From contig JAMXJH010000008.1 of the NCBI GenBank assembly GCA_026131555.1, positions 46,136 to 110,135 of the forward strand: 64,000 nt of DNA, in the 5' to 3' direction. Under the pieces are notes generated by a model. That model did no database searches. It worked only from the letters and a program-made list of their open reading frames with translations, and had not been told where the DNA came from. Origin of the DNA: Aerococcaceae bacterium NML190073. GTDB lineage: Bacteria > Bacillota > Bacilli > Lactobacillales > Aerococcaceae. Made by a program: the position numbers and the translations under genes. Shown here piece after piece: positions 25,009-33,477 of the stretch (position 1 is its first letter; each line of letters starts with the position of its first letter).

Positions 25009-28000
25009 TTAACTTTCAAACTCAATGAGCAAATCACCTGCAGCCACTTGTTGTTGAACAGCGCAGTAAATTTTCTTAATAACACCTGCTCTTGGTGCTT
25101 GGATAGTTGTTTCCATTTTCATTGCTTCGGTAACCAGTAGAACTTGGTTTTGTTCCACATGCTCCCCTTCTTTTACCTCAATTGAGAAAACTGTTCCCGG
25201 CATCTGTACGCCGATATGATTCGGATTATGTTTATCAGCTTTCGGTTGGCGAGAATGGGTGACAGCAACGTGTATGTCGTCCACTTCAATCGAATGAGAC
25301 ATTCCATTCAATTCAAAGTACACTGTCCGTTGTCCGCATTCATTAACTGGACTGATACTTCGCAGCTCAATCGTAATGGTCTTCCCAGGTTCCAACTCCA
25401 CTGCCAGAACTTCATTGATATCCATTCCATAGAAGAAAGTCGGTGTTTCTAACATCGTTAATAAACCGTATTCCGTCACAAATTCAAGGAAATCCATATA
25501 AACTTTCGGATAAAGTGCGTAACTTAAGACAGAGCTTTGGTTAACCGGCTGATAGTGCTTCTCTTGCACAATTTCTTTTGCACGGTCGAAATCATAGGGC
25601 TCTAGAAGTTCTCCCGGACGTACTGTATAAGGTTCTACTGCTTTTAATACGACTTTTTGTAAAGATAGGTTCATGCCGCCCGGTGGTTGTCCGATATCTC
25701 CTCGGAAGAATTCAATCACTGATTGCGGGAAATCCAGTTGCATACCGCGTTCAATCACAGATTGCTCGTCCAAATCATTTTGCACCATGAAAAGCGCCAT
25801 ATCGCCCACTACCTTTGATGAAGGTGTCACTTTGATGATATCGCCGAACAATAGGTTCACGCGATGGTACATAGCCAATACTTCATCGTACCGCTCACCC
25901 AACCCTAAAGATTGTGCCTGCATACGCAAGTTACTGTATTGACCGCCCGGCATCTCGTAATCGTACACTTTGGTCCAAGATGTCTTCATGTTGCTTTCAA
26001 ACGGCGCATAGTATTCGCGTGTTGTCCGCCAATATTTCGCTAACGCATCATTCGCTTCGACATTTGTTTTGATTTGGCGATTCGTCCCTTGCCGCGCAAA
26101 ATATAAAGCGTTCGTATTCGGTTGCGAAATCATACCCGAGAGTGCTTCGTTCGCAGTATCAACAATATCAACACCGGCATCAATCGCTCTCGAATAAGTA
26201 AGTAATGCATTACCGCTCGTATCATGTGTATGCAAATGAATCGGAATGGACAGTTCGGACTTCAGGGCACTAACAAGTTGATACGCCGCTTCAGGTTTCA
26301 ACAAGCCGGACATATCCTTAATCGCTAAAATATGAATACCTAGCGCCTCATACTCTTTCGCTAACTTCACGTAATAATCTAAAGTGTATAAAGAAGAGCG
26401 TTTCGGGTTCAGAATATCCCCCGTATAACAGATGGCTCCTTCAACAATTTTGTCCGTTGATAGCGCTGCTTCAACAGGCGCTTTCATCGCTTCCAACCAG
26501 TTCAGCGAATCGAAAATCCGAAACACGTCAATGCCTTCCTTGGCACTCGTTTCAATAAAGGATGCCACCACGTTATCCGAATAATTTTTGTACCCAACGG
26601 CATTGCCGGCACGCAATAACATCTGGAAGGGAATGTCAGGGATTAAGCGTCTTAAAGTGCGCAAACGCTCCCAAGGACTTTCTTTCAAGAAGTTATAGGC
26701 AACATCAAAAGTTGCGCCACCCCACATTTCCAAAGAGAAACAATCTGCCAAGGTTTCATTCATGAAGCTTGCTACCGGCAACATGTCATGCGTACGCAAA
26801 CGCGTTGCCAATAAAGATTGGTGCGCATCGCGTAGAGTTGTGTCAGTCAATAGAACCTCTTTTTCAGCCAAAATTGCGCGCGCCACCGCTTTGGCGCCTT
26901 GCTCATCCAACAAGTGTTTCATCGTCGGCAATGTATGCAGAGTCGGCTTCGTCTTTTGATGCGAACGTTTCTTAAAGGTTGACGGATGAATTGTTTGGCG
27001 AAATCCTTCAATTTGCGGTACTTCTCGCTCTTCGAAACGCGGCTTCGCAACCTTCTCAATTCCCGGAAATCCGTTCACAGTCACATTCGCAATATACTTC
27101 AATAATTTATTACCGCGGTCGCGCGCCGGAATGAAGGTAAACAATTCACTATGCGTATCAATGAAATTAGTATTGTAATTTCCTGTGATAAAGTCTTCGT
27201 GCTTCATAATGTTTTGCAAGAAGCGGATATTCGTCTTCAATCCGTTGATTTTCATTTCATCAAGAGCTCGCTGCATTTTTTCCACAGCACCACGCGGTGT
27301 CGTTGCAAAAGAAGAAATCTTAACCAACAGGGAATCGTAGAAAGGTGTCACCTTTGCCCCTTTGAAAGCATCTCCGGCATCCAATCGAATACCAAACCCG
27401 CCCGGTGATTGATACGCAAGAATACGTCCGGAATCCGGTGCGAAATGGTTCATCGGATCTTCCGTTGTAATTCGGCATTGAATTGCGTAACCATTCAACG
27501 GAATTGCAGATTGACTCTCTACTTGAATCGCTTCAAAAAGATTCGCCCCATCTGCAATGAGTAATTGCGCCTTTACAATGTCAATACCAGTCACAATTTC
27601 TGTAATGGTATGCTCAACTTGAATACGAGGATTCACTTCAATAAAGTAAAATTCATCGCCTGATACAAGAAACTCCACCGTTCCGGCATTGACATAACTA
27701 ATGTGATTCATTAACTGCAAGGAAGCTTGTGTCAACTTATCGCGCATTTCTTGCGATAAGTCAAAAGAAGGTGCCACTTCAACAACTTTTTGGTGACGGC
27801 GTTGGATTGAACAGTCGCGTTCATAAAGGTGCACGACATTGCCATACTGATCCCCTAGAATTTGTACCTCAATATGCTTTGGATTTGCCACATAGCGTTC
27901 CGCATACAAACTTGCATCGCCAAAAGATGTCTGCGCCTCTGACTTTGCACGTTGGTAAGCATCCGCCAATTGCTCCGCATTCTGGACAATACGCATGCCC

Positions 28001-28506
28001 TTTCCGCCACCGCCGCTCACTGCCTTAATCATAATAGGATACCCGTATTCTGCCACAAATGCTTCCAATTCAGCGAAATCCTTTAATACACCTTTAGTAC
28101 CGGGAATAATGGGTAATCCTGCCGAAATTGCCGTTTCACGCGCTTTCGTCTTATTGCCGAACATTTGCAAGTGACGCAATTCCGGTCCAACAAAAATAAT
28201 ACCTTCTTCTTGACAGCGTCTGGCAAAAACTTCATTCTCACTTAAAAAGCCATATCCCGGGTGAATCGCATCAACACCTTTTGCTTTCGCTAAAGCGATA
28301 ATTCCTTCAATATCCAGATACGCCTCGATTGGACCTAATTCTTCACCAATTAAGTAAGATTCGTCCGCTTTTTGACGATGGAGTGTGCCGATATCTTCCT
28401 TAGAATAGATATTTACCGTCTTGATATCGAGTTCTTTACACGCTCGCACAATACGAATAGCAATTTCCCCACGGTTTGCAATCAATACTTTCTTAATTCG
28501 TTTCAT
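25009..28506 (-). CDS. pyc: Pyruvate carboxylase
   Basis: Biotin enzyme making oxaloacetate from pyruvate and bicarbonate. The 1165 residues cover the biotin carboxylase domain (KKVLIANRGEIAIR, SGGGGKGMRIV, FIEVNPRIQVEHTITE) and the carboxyltransferase domain (LLTDTTLRDAHQSLLATR, HLHTHDTSGN). The allosteric region and biotinyl domain follow, with EAMKMETT (Lys about 1130). Length is normal. The ATG giving MKRIKKVL has GGAGG 8 bases upstream; the frame runs six codons further to an ATG upstream of that site. The ribosome binding site sits just after the thermonuclease stop, indicating an operon. Confidence 0.97.
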   Translation of the reverse strand: MKRIKKVLIANRGEIAIRIVRACKELDIKTVNIYSKEDIGTLHRQKADESYLIGEELGPIEAYLDIEGIIALAKAKGVDAIHPGYGFLSENEVFARRCQEEGIIFVGPELRHLQMFGNKTKARETAISAGLPIIPGTKGVLKDFAELEAFVAEYGYPIMIKAVSGGGGKGMRIVQNAEQLADAYQRAKSEAQTSFGDASLYAERYVANPKHIEVQILGDQYGNVVHLYERDCSIQRRHQKVVEVAPSFDLSQEMRDKLTQASLQLMNHISYVNAGTVEFLVSGDEFYFIEVNPRIQVEHTITEIVTGIDIVKAQLLIADGANLFEAIQVESQSAIPLNGYAIQCRITTEDPMNHFAPDSGRILAYQSPGGFGIRLDAGDAFKGAKVTPFYDSLLVKISSFATTPRGAVEKMQRALDEMKINGLKTNIRFLQNIMKHEDFITGNYNTNFIDTHSELFTFIPARDRGNKLLKYIANVTVNGFPGIEKVAKPRFEEREVPQIEGFRQTIHPSTFKKRSHQKTKPTLHTLPTMKHLLDEQGAKAVARAILAEKEVLLTDTTLRDAHQSLLATRLRTHDMLPVASFMNETLADCFSLEMWGGATFDVAYNFLKESPWERLRTLRRLIPDIPFQMLLRAGNAVGYKNYSDNVVASFIETSAKEGIDVFRIFDSLNWLEAMKAPVEAALSTDKIVEGAICYTGDILNPKRSSLYTLDYYVKLAKEYEALGIHILAIKDMSGLLKPEAAYQLVSALKSELSIPIHLHTHDTSGNALLTYSRAIDAGVDIVDTANEALSGMISQPNTNALYFARQGTNRQIKTNVEANDALAKYWRTTREYYAPFESNMKTSWTKVYDYEMPGGQYSNLRMQAQSLGLGERYDEVLAMYHRVNLLFGDIIKVTPSSKVVGDMALFMVQNDLDEQSVIERGMQLDFPQSVIEFFRGDIGQPPGGMNLSLQKVVLKAVEPYTVRPGELLEPYDFDRAKEIVQEKHYQPVNQSSVLSYALYPKVYMDFLEFVTEYGLLTMLETPTFFYGMDINEVLAVELEPGKTITIELRSISPVNECGQRTVYFELNGMSHSIEVDDIHVAVTHSRQPKADKHNPNHIGVQMPGTVFSIEVKEGEHVEQNQVLLVTEAMKMETTIQAPRAGVIKKIYCAVQQQVAAGDLLIEFES

Positions 28507-28520
28507 TTGAGATTCCTCCG

Positions 28521-29126
28521 TCATTGTTGATTAAATTTGCCATTCGGCTTGACATAATTATCGATACTCCAAATTTTCAATCGTTGCCGCTTAGCTTTGG
28601 CTTGCGCATCACGAAACTGTGCTTCCCTCGTATTGTTCGGCGGATTCACATACGCAACCGAAGCCAAGCCTTCCAACAAAAGTTGCTCCGGCACCAATAA
28701 ATCATCAGCATAAACATAAGCTAACAAACGGTCATAATCATCTGTTCGAGGACCCTTATCAAATTCTAAATAAATTTGACCGGCCGACTTCAATAATTCC
28801 TTATTACGTCGAGCGGATTCTTTCCCGAAAGGTTGTTCTTTAATTCCCTCTTTTACGGATTCCGGCGTATCGATCATCAAGTAGCGCACTCGTTGCTCGC
28901 GTTGGTTATAACGCACAATGATAGTATCCCCGTCAACCACACGAACAAATTTAACGGGAATTCGTTTGCTGTCAACTTGCTCACTACTCGGTGCATCATC
29001 CTGTCGAGGGGGTGTTTGTTTAGTTTGTTCAGGGTAAAAAATTGCCGCCATTAACACAATCACAGCAATAATAATTAAACGCAACCATTCTGTTCGATTA
29101 CGTGGTATTTTGAATTGTTTGGACAA
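28521..29126 (-). CDS. Membrane-anchored or secreted thermonuclease (SNase family)
   Basis: A 201-residue nuclease with an N-terminal hydrophobic segment (LRLIIIAVIVLMAAIFY), a Pro/Ser/Asp linker, and a staphylococcal-nuclease domain. Motifs are VVDGDTIIV, VRYLMIDTPES (catalytic Arg and Glu region), FGKESARRNKELL and FDKGPRTDDYDRLLAYVY (second catalytic Arg in this segment). It is expected to degrade extracellular DNA. The start is TTG, with AAGGAAG upstream. It heads an operon with pyc, whose ribosome binding site follows its stop. Confidence 0.9.
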   Translation of the reverse strand: MSKQFKIPRNRTEWLRLIIIAVIVLMAAIFYPEQTKQTPPRQDDAPSSEQVDSKRIPVKFVRVVDGDTIIVRYNQREQRVRYLMIDTPESVKEGIKEQPFGKESARRNKELLKSAGQIYLEFDKGPRTDDYDRLLAYVYADDLLVPEQLLLEGLASVAYVNPPNNTREAQFRDAQAKAKRQRLKIWSIDNYVKPNGKFNQQ

Positions 29127-29168
29127 ATGCCTTCTTCCTTCCTCTTTCTTTTGACCAATTCTGCATCA

Positions 29169-29197
29169 AGTATAGCATAAACCTGTATGAAACAGAA
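29169..29197 (-). promoter_or_regulatory. Extended -10 promoter of the thermonuclease-pyc operon
   Basis: On the minus strand, -10 TATACT (29169-29174) preceded by TGC forms an extended -10 (TGCTATACT). The -35 TTCTGT (29192-29197) is weak with a 17-base spacer. It lies 43 bases before the TTG start. Confidence 0.6.
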
Positions 29198-29329
29198 CTT
29201 TTTACTTGTACTTCTTACGAATTCTCATCAAAAAAGTTTATCTTTTTTAATTAAAATAGGTGGTATTTTGATTTTTTTAGTGTATAATAGTGATTAAATT
29301 AAGAAAACTTCAGAGAGGAGTTGCTAATT

Positions 29330-30493
29330 TTGTACATCAAAACCACTTCCGTTGCTCATACGAAGTATTTTGACACGATTAATTTCTCGTACAATGTGAG
29401 CGACAAACCACATAAACGATTAGTGAACATCAAAGCCAAGCAAAGTGACACGTTCTTCATGTTTAATCAACGTGTGACGGTAACTGCTCATAAAGGAATT
29501 GCTCTCATTCTATTGACAACAACACCTGAAGATCCAACTTCCTACAAGGAATTTGTTCTACAAGGTTCTATTTCGATTCATCCTGGAGTATGTTTCAACA
29601 CTTTGTCAATTACTGATCAATGTAGTATTTTTCTTGAACCTAGTCGCAATGATGAACCAACATTAGTGAATGCTCCGCAACCTTTACAAGTGCGTGAATT
29701 CGTCGAAGAAATCCACATTAACAAAGTGTACAGTTTCTTCTATCAGGTCAAAACAGCGCCTTACAAATATTTGGACGACTGCCATAATTATTTCGAAATG
29801 ACGATTGTCGACCAAGGAGAGCTTATTCATGAAATTGAAGGACAAGAAATTGTCGCGCGCAAACATGATTGTGTGCTCTACTTCCCTAATCAGCGCCATT
29901 CTCAACAAGTTAAACAAGATGGCGTGACCACTTATCTGTCAATTATGTTCGATGCCACCGGTATTGATACAAAAATCGCGAACAAACTGTTCCATTTAGG
30001 GAACAATCATACATACTTGATTGAACGAATGATTGAACTATCGAACCATCCGAATGTCGACTACTACAAGGACGAGATGATTATTCAATTCAAATCAATT
30101 ATTATCAATATGCTGCGTGGAGAAGCCGATACGAATGAAGAACCGAGCACTTCCATGCGTGAAAATTACGAAAGCGAACTTTTCCAAACGATCATCGACT
30201 ATTTGCATGCTCATGTCGAAGATGAAAACCAAGTCAATGACCTGGTATCACACTTCTCGCTTTCTCGTTCGACGATTCAAATGTTATTCAAAAAGTATAC
30301 GGATACAACACCGAAAAATTACATCAATCGTTTGCGCCTCAATCGTAGCAAAGTTTTGATTCGTGAATCAAAACTCAGTCTATCAGAAATCGCAACGAAA
30401 CTGGGATACGGATCAATCCAGTATTTCTCACGTGCTTTTAGTCGCGAATTCGGCATCAGTCCATCCAGCTATGCTAAATCGCTCATTAAATAA
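29330..30493 (+). CDS. AraC-family transcriptional regulator
   Basis: A 387-residue regulator. The N-terminal half is beta-rich, with a cupin-like section around NYFEMTIVDQGELIHEIEGQEI and DCVLYFPNQRHSQQV. The C-terminal 100 residues are an AraC domain (VNDLVSHFSLSRSTIQMLFKKY and LSLSEIATKLGYGSIQYFSRAF). It starts at a TTG (29330) with GAGGAG 9 bases upstream; an earlier in-frame TTG at 29321 abuts that site. A TATAAT at 29283-29288 is a likely -10. It is transcribed alone, diverging from the thermonuclease operon, whose promoter is about 160 bases away. The effector is unknown. Confidence 0.88.
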   Translation: MYIKTTSVAHTKYFDTINFSYNVSDKPHKRLVNIKAKQSDTFFMFNQRVTVTAHKGIALILLTTTPEDPTSYKEFVLQGSISIHPGVCFNTLSITDQCSIFLEPSRNDEPTLVNAPQPLQVREFVEEIHINKVYSFFYQVKTAPYKYLDDCHNYFEMTIVDQGELIHEIEGQEIVARKHDCVLYFPNQRHSQQVKQDGVTTYLSIMFDATGIDTKIANKLFHLGNNHTYLIERMIELSNHPNVDYYKDEMIIQFKSIIINMLRGEADTNEEPSTSMRENYESELFQTIIDYLHAHVEDENQVNDLVSHFSLSRSTIQMLFKKYTDTTPKNYINRLRLNRSKVLIRESKLSLSEIATKLGYGSIQYFSRAFSREFGISPSSYAKSLIK

Positions 30494-30548
30494 AAAAATC
30501 GCCTACCTGCTCTTTTATGTTTGATAACAAGCAAGGTAGGCGTTCTTT
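30494..30548. terminator. Bidirectional terminator between the AraC gene and nrdH
   Basis: CGCCTACC-TGC pairs with GCA-A-GGTAGGCG across a 20-base loop in the gap between the convergent genes. TTCTTT follows on the plus strand, and GATTTTTTT on the minus strand. Confidence 0.75.
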
Positions 30549-30549
30549 A

Positions 30550-30777
30550 TTAAGCTAACTGTTCTAAAATATCCGGACGGAAGCCAAAGAAAGGTGCTAC
30601 TCCTTCCGCTACAACAACAGGTAGAGATTGAAACCCTAATTCTTTCACTCGATCCAATGCAATATGATCTTCAGTCACATCAAACATCTCGAATGAAATA
30701 GCATTATCTTCTAAAAACTTCTTCGTAAAATTACACTGCATGCAATTCGGCTTTGTATATACAACTACTTTCGACAT
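30550..30777 (-). CDS. nrdH: Glutaredoxin-like NrdH redoxin
   Basis: A 75-residue redoxin that reduces class Ib ribonucleotide reductase NrdE. It has the NrdH active site C-M-Q-C followed by NFTKKFL, and the typical SLPVVV and FFGFRPDIL segments. The ATG giving MSKVVVYTK is chosen because AAGGAAG lies 9 bases upstream; two earlier ATG codons are too close. The usual partners nrdI, nrdE and nrdF are not in the window. Two NrdR-like boxes lie at its promoter, supporting the assignment. Confidence 0.92.
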   Translation of the reverse strand: MSKVVVYTKPNCMQCNFTKKFLEDNAISFEMFDVTEDHIALDRVKELGFQSLPVVVAEGVAPFFGFRPDILEQLA

Positions 30778-30815
30778 ATCCATCATCTTCCTTTTCTTAG
30801 TTTCTAACGTGATTT

Positions 30816-30844
30816 ATCATATCGAAGTTTCAAGCAGATTGCAA
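30816..30844 (-). promoter_or_regulatory. Promoter of nrdH
   Basis: Minus-strand -35 TTGCAA (30839-30844), 17-base spacer, -10 TATGAT (30816-30821). The -35 overlaps the first NrdR-like box. Confidence 0.65.
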
Positions 30845-30857
30845 CTATATCTTGTGT
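30842..30857. promoter_or_regulatory. NrdR-like box 1, overlapping the nrdH -35
   Basis: CAACTATATCTTGTGT resembles the NrdR palindrome ACACWATATWTTGTGT, with mismatches at the left end. Its centre is 42 bases (four helical turns) from box 2. The sequence also forms one half of a 9-bp inverted repeat, ATCTTGTGT/ACACAAGAT. Confidence 0.6.
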
Positions 30858-30883
30858 TTAGACACAAGATTTCTTAATTTTTA

Positions 30884-30899
30884 ACACAAAATATTGTGT
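30884..30899. promoter_or_regulatory. NrdR-like box 2, upstream of nrdH
   Basis: ACACAAAATATTGTGT is a near-perfect NrdR palindrome about 45 bases upstream of the nrdH -35 element. Paired boxes on the same face of the helix are usual for NrdR repression. Confidence 0.65.
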
Positions 30900-30989
30900 G
30901 TCTTATTTGATAGAATTCGCGATTTCTCTTACTATTCTCTACTCATTTACCAAAAATCAAGTGCAATATTTAAGGAAGTTAGTACATTT

Positions 30990-31823
30990 TCAAGCTAATT
31001 TGTATGGGAACGGCTCAACTGCATGATGATGCCCTACTGTTTCGGTATGGACAATTTTAAAACCGTATGCTTGTTCATATGATTTTAAGGTAATTTCTAA
31101 TAAATATTGTTGTCCTTTTTGATGAATTTCACTGAATTGCCCCACAATCAGCTGTTCAAGTGAATCAAAAACACCGATTAAGGCTAATTGTGCTAAATAG
31201 GTTCTGACTTTATTAATATCGCCACCTAAACCTTCGATTAACAATGAATGAATCGGTTGTTGAGGAAAATAAGGGGTACCGGCTAACTTCAGAAAACACC
31301 GTAAATTGCCTCCGTAATGTTGTTGTGGGGCGAAATTTGTTTGACCTTTGAAGAAATAATTGACGAAACTCTGACTAGCTACTTGCGATTGATCTCGTAA
31401 AACCTGTGTTATTAGAAAGTTGATAGGATAAATTAGGTCGTACGACATCAATGCGTTCAAAATAACCGTGTTATCACTGTACCCTACATAATATTTCGTT
31501 GTCGGCACTTGCTTCAAAGTTGCTATATCAGCTTGTAATGCCAGCAATGTTTCGTTCGCTAAATCTCCGCCCGTCACATCAAAAATCGCACGTACCTGCT
31601 CATCAAGTAGAAACCGCAATAATGTTGCTGCCCTTTTGTCAGGTGGCAAAGTTTCCTGAGTAGATTCATCGACAAATACTGTATCTGCAACGATTACTTG
31701 CAACTGATGTTGTTCTAGCCACTCCACTAAGGTAGTTATTTCTTGTAGCGTTTCTTGCGTGCGCGGTCGTCCATTTGAGCAACCTAACAATACAACTGTA
31801 TCTCCTGCTTGCAATGTCATCAT
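30990..31823 (-). CDS. S66-family peptidase (LD-carboxypeptidase/MccF-like)
   Basis: A 277-residue serine peptidase with the S66 triad: Ser116 in YVGYSDNT, Glu197 in LLIEGLGGD and His265 in TVGHHH. The GGNL motif (171-174) before LAGTPY is also typical. Family members cleave LD-peptide bonds in muropeptides or the acyl-phosphoramidate bond of microcin-C-like compounds. It is slightly short for the family. It overlaps the upstream ATPase gene by four bases and is the last gene of the TrpXYZ-like operon, so its substrate may enter through, or relate to, that transporter. No signal peptide is visible, so it is cytosolic. Confidence 0.85.
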   Translation of the reverse strand: MMTLQAGDTVVLLGCSNGRPRTQETLQEITTLVEWLEQHQLQVIVADTVFVDESTQETLPPDKRAATLLRFLLDEQVRAIFDVTGGDLANETLLALQADIATLKQVPTTKYYVGYSDNTVILNALMSYDLIYPINFLITQVLRDQSQVASQSFVNYFFKGQTNFAPQQHYGGNLRCFLKLAGTPYFPQQPIHSLLIEGLGGDINKVRTYLAQLALIGVFDSLEQLIVGQFSEIHQKGQQYLLEITLKSYEQAYGFKIVHTETVGHHHAVEPFPYKLA

Positions 31824-32590
31824 TGATTCACCATCTCCTCTAATATCAGAAATAAATCTGCTGTTGTTAATGATTGTAACGCCTCTCGGTCAAAAATGCG
31901 ATAAATTTCTCCTTGATGCATAGCAACAACACGGCTACAATATGTCAGAGCATCTTGCAAGCGATGTGTAATCATGATAACAGTTAGAGCCTGTTCAACA
32001 ATTAACTGCTGCGTTATTGTCATAACTGCCTGCGCCATTCGTGGGTCAAGTGCTGCTGTATGTTCATCTAATAGCAATAATTGTGGTTGTTTGAGTGTTG
32101 CCATCAATAGCGCAACTGCTTGACGTTGTCCACCGGATAATGCTTCCATTTCTACATCTAAGCGATTCTCTAAATCCAACTTGAACTGCGAAACATATTG
32201 CTCCATTTTTTTGTAATTCTCAGTTGTTAGCGAACTGTGAAATCCTCGTTTCTCGCCGCGTTTCATCGCCAACATCAAATTTTCGAAGACTGTCATTCTC
32301 GGTGATGTTCCCATGCCTGCATCTTGAAATACACGGCTGATTTTACTGGCTGATTTACTCGGCTTTAAGTGGTCTACACGCTCTCCACCAATCCAAATCT
32401 CTCCCGAATCAATGGGTGTTTGTCCGGTTAGGCAGTTCAGAAGCGTTGATTTGCCGGCACCATTCGTACCGATAATACCGATTATTTCTCCTGCTTGGAT
32501 ACTCAAATTAAGATTGTTTAAGCCGATAATCCTCTCTCCTGTTGAACGCTTAAAATGTTTCGTGACATTTTTTAATTCGATATAGGACAT
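31820..32590 (-). CDS. ABC transporter ATP-binding protein (TrpZ-like)
   Basis: A 256-residue ATPase with Walker A GTNGAGKSTLLN, signature LSGGQRQAVALLMATL, Walker B LLLLDEHTAALD and the switch His in MITHRLQDAL. It energises the adjacent permease and binding protein, whose families match the tryptophan transporter TrpXYZ of streptococci. The ATG directly follows the permease TGA, with GAGGGGG inside the permease end. It overlaps the S66 peptidase gene by four bases. Confidence 0.92.
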   Translation of the reverse strand: MSYIELKNVTKHFKRSTGERIIGLNNLNLSIQAGEIIGIIGTNGAGKSTLLNCLTGQTPIDSGEIWIGGERVDHLKPSKSASKISRVFQDAGMGTSPRMTVFENLMLAMKRGEKRGFHSSLTTENYKKMEQYVSQFKLDLENRLDVEMEALSGGQRQAVALLMATLKQPQLLLLDEHTAALDPRMAQAVMTITQQLIVEQALTVIMITHRLQDALTYCSRVVAMHQGEIYRIFDREALQSLTTADLFLILEEMVNQ

Positions 32591-33475
32591 TCAAATACCC
32601 CCTCTCAAATGGTTGGCTAACTTGCGCTTCAATATTGGAAATGCCAACAGTAGCGCTAATAATGAGGCAGAAACCAAACGGAAATCACTTGGATTAAAAC
32701 CTAATTGCAAAACAAAAACCAATAGTAATCTGTATATAATTGACCCGATAATTATCGAAATTAATCGCATTGTTAAACTTAATTGTTGATGAAAGACTAA
32801 TTCGCCAATAATTATAGCAGAAAGTGCAATAATAACCGTTCCTAACCCCATTGACACATCGGCAAACTTATTGTACTGCGCCAACAAGGAGCCGCTTAAG
32901 GCAATTAAACCGTTGGATAACATGAGAGCAAGGCATTTCATTTTTCCGATAGATATTCCTAGAGAAACTGCCATTACTTCATTATCTCCGGTCGCTATAA
33001 TTGCTTGTCCTAAATCTGTCTTGAAAAAATAATTAAGCGTAACAATACAAACCGTCACAACCACGATACCCAGCACCAGTCTTTGCATATGATCCGAAGG
33101 AAACCATGTTGCGAATAAATCATAAACGGTATTATGTTGCCGTAAACTTAAATTCGCTCGCCCCATAATGCGTAAATTAATAGAATATAACGCGGTCAGT
33201 GTGATGATACCTGACAGCAAGGAAGGAATTTCCAAATAAGCCATCAAGAATCCTGTAAATAAACCTGTAAGCATTCCTGCTAACATCCCTAATACTACGG
33301 CGAATAGAGGATGACTTCCCGAAGTCATCATGCTTACACTCACTGCAGCACCTACTACGAAAGACGCTTCACTTGTCAAATCCGCAAAACGCAACATCCG
33401 AAAACTGATGAATAAACCTAAACCCATTATTCCCCATAAAATCCCTTGAATTACGGCACTAAAATAAATTCCCAT
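32591..33475 (-). CDS. ABC transporter permease (TrpY-like, BPD_transp_2 family)
   Basis: A 294-residue permease with about eight TM segments, similar to branched-chain-type permeases used by ABC_sub_bind transporters. Characteristic stretches are GLFISFRMLRFADLTSEASFVVGAAV, LSGIITLTALYSINLRIMGRANLSL and GLIALSGSLLAQYNKFADVSMGLGTVI. It lies two bases after the binding-protein stop and directly before the ATPase. Tryptophan specificity rests on the operon type and the upstream Trp-codon leader. Confidence 0.9.
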   Translation of the reverse strand: MGIYFSAVIQGILWGIMGLGLFISFRMLRFADLTSEASFVVGAAVSVSMMTSGSHPLFAVVLGMLAGMLTGLFTGFLMAYLEIPSLLSGIITLTALYSINLRIMGRANLSLRQHNTVYDLFATWFPSDHMQRLVLGIVVVTVCIVTLNYFFKTDLGQAIIATGDNEVMAVSLGISIGKMKCLALMLSNGLIALSGSLLAQYNKFADVSMGLGTVIIALSAIIIGELVFHQQLSLTMRLISIIIGSIIYRLLLVFVLQLGFNPSDFRLVSASLLALLLAFPILKRKLANHLRGGI

Positions 33476-33477
33476 GG

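Noticed and set aside
30849..30870. ATCTTGTGT/ACACAAGAT hairpin as a terminator
   Set aside because: No T run follows on either strand, and it overlaps NrdR-like box 1 at a promoter.
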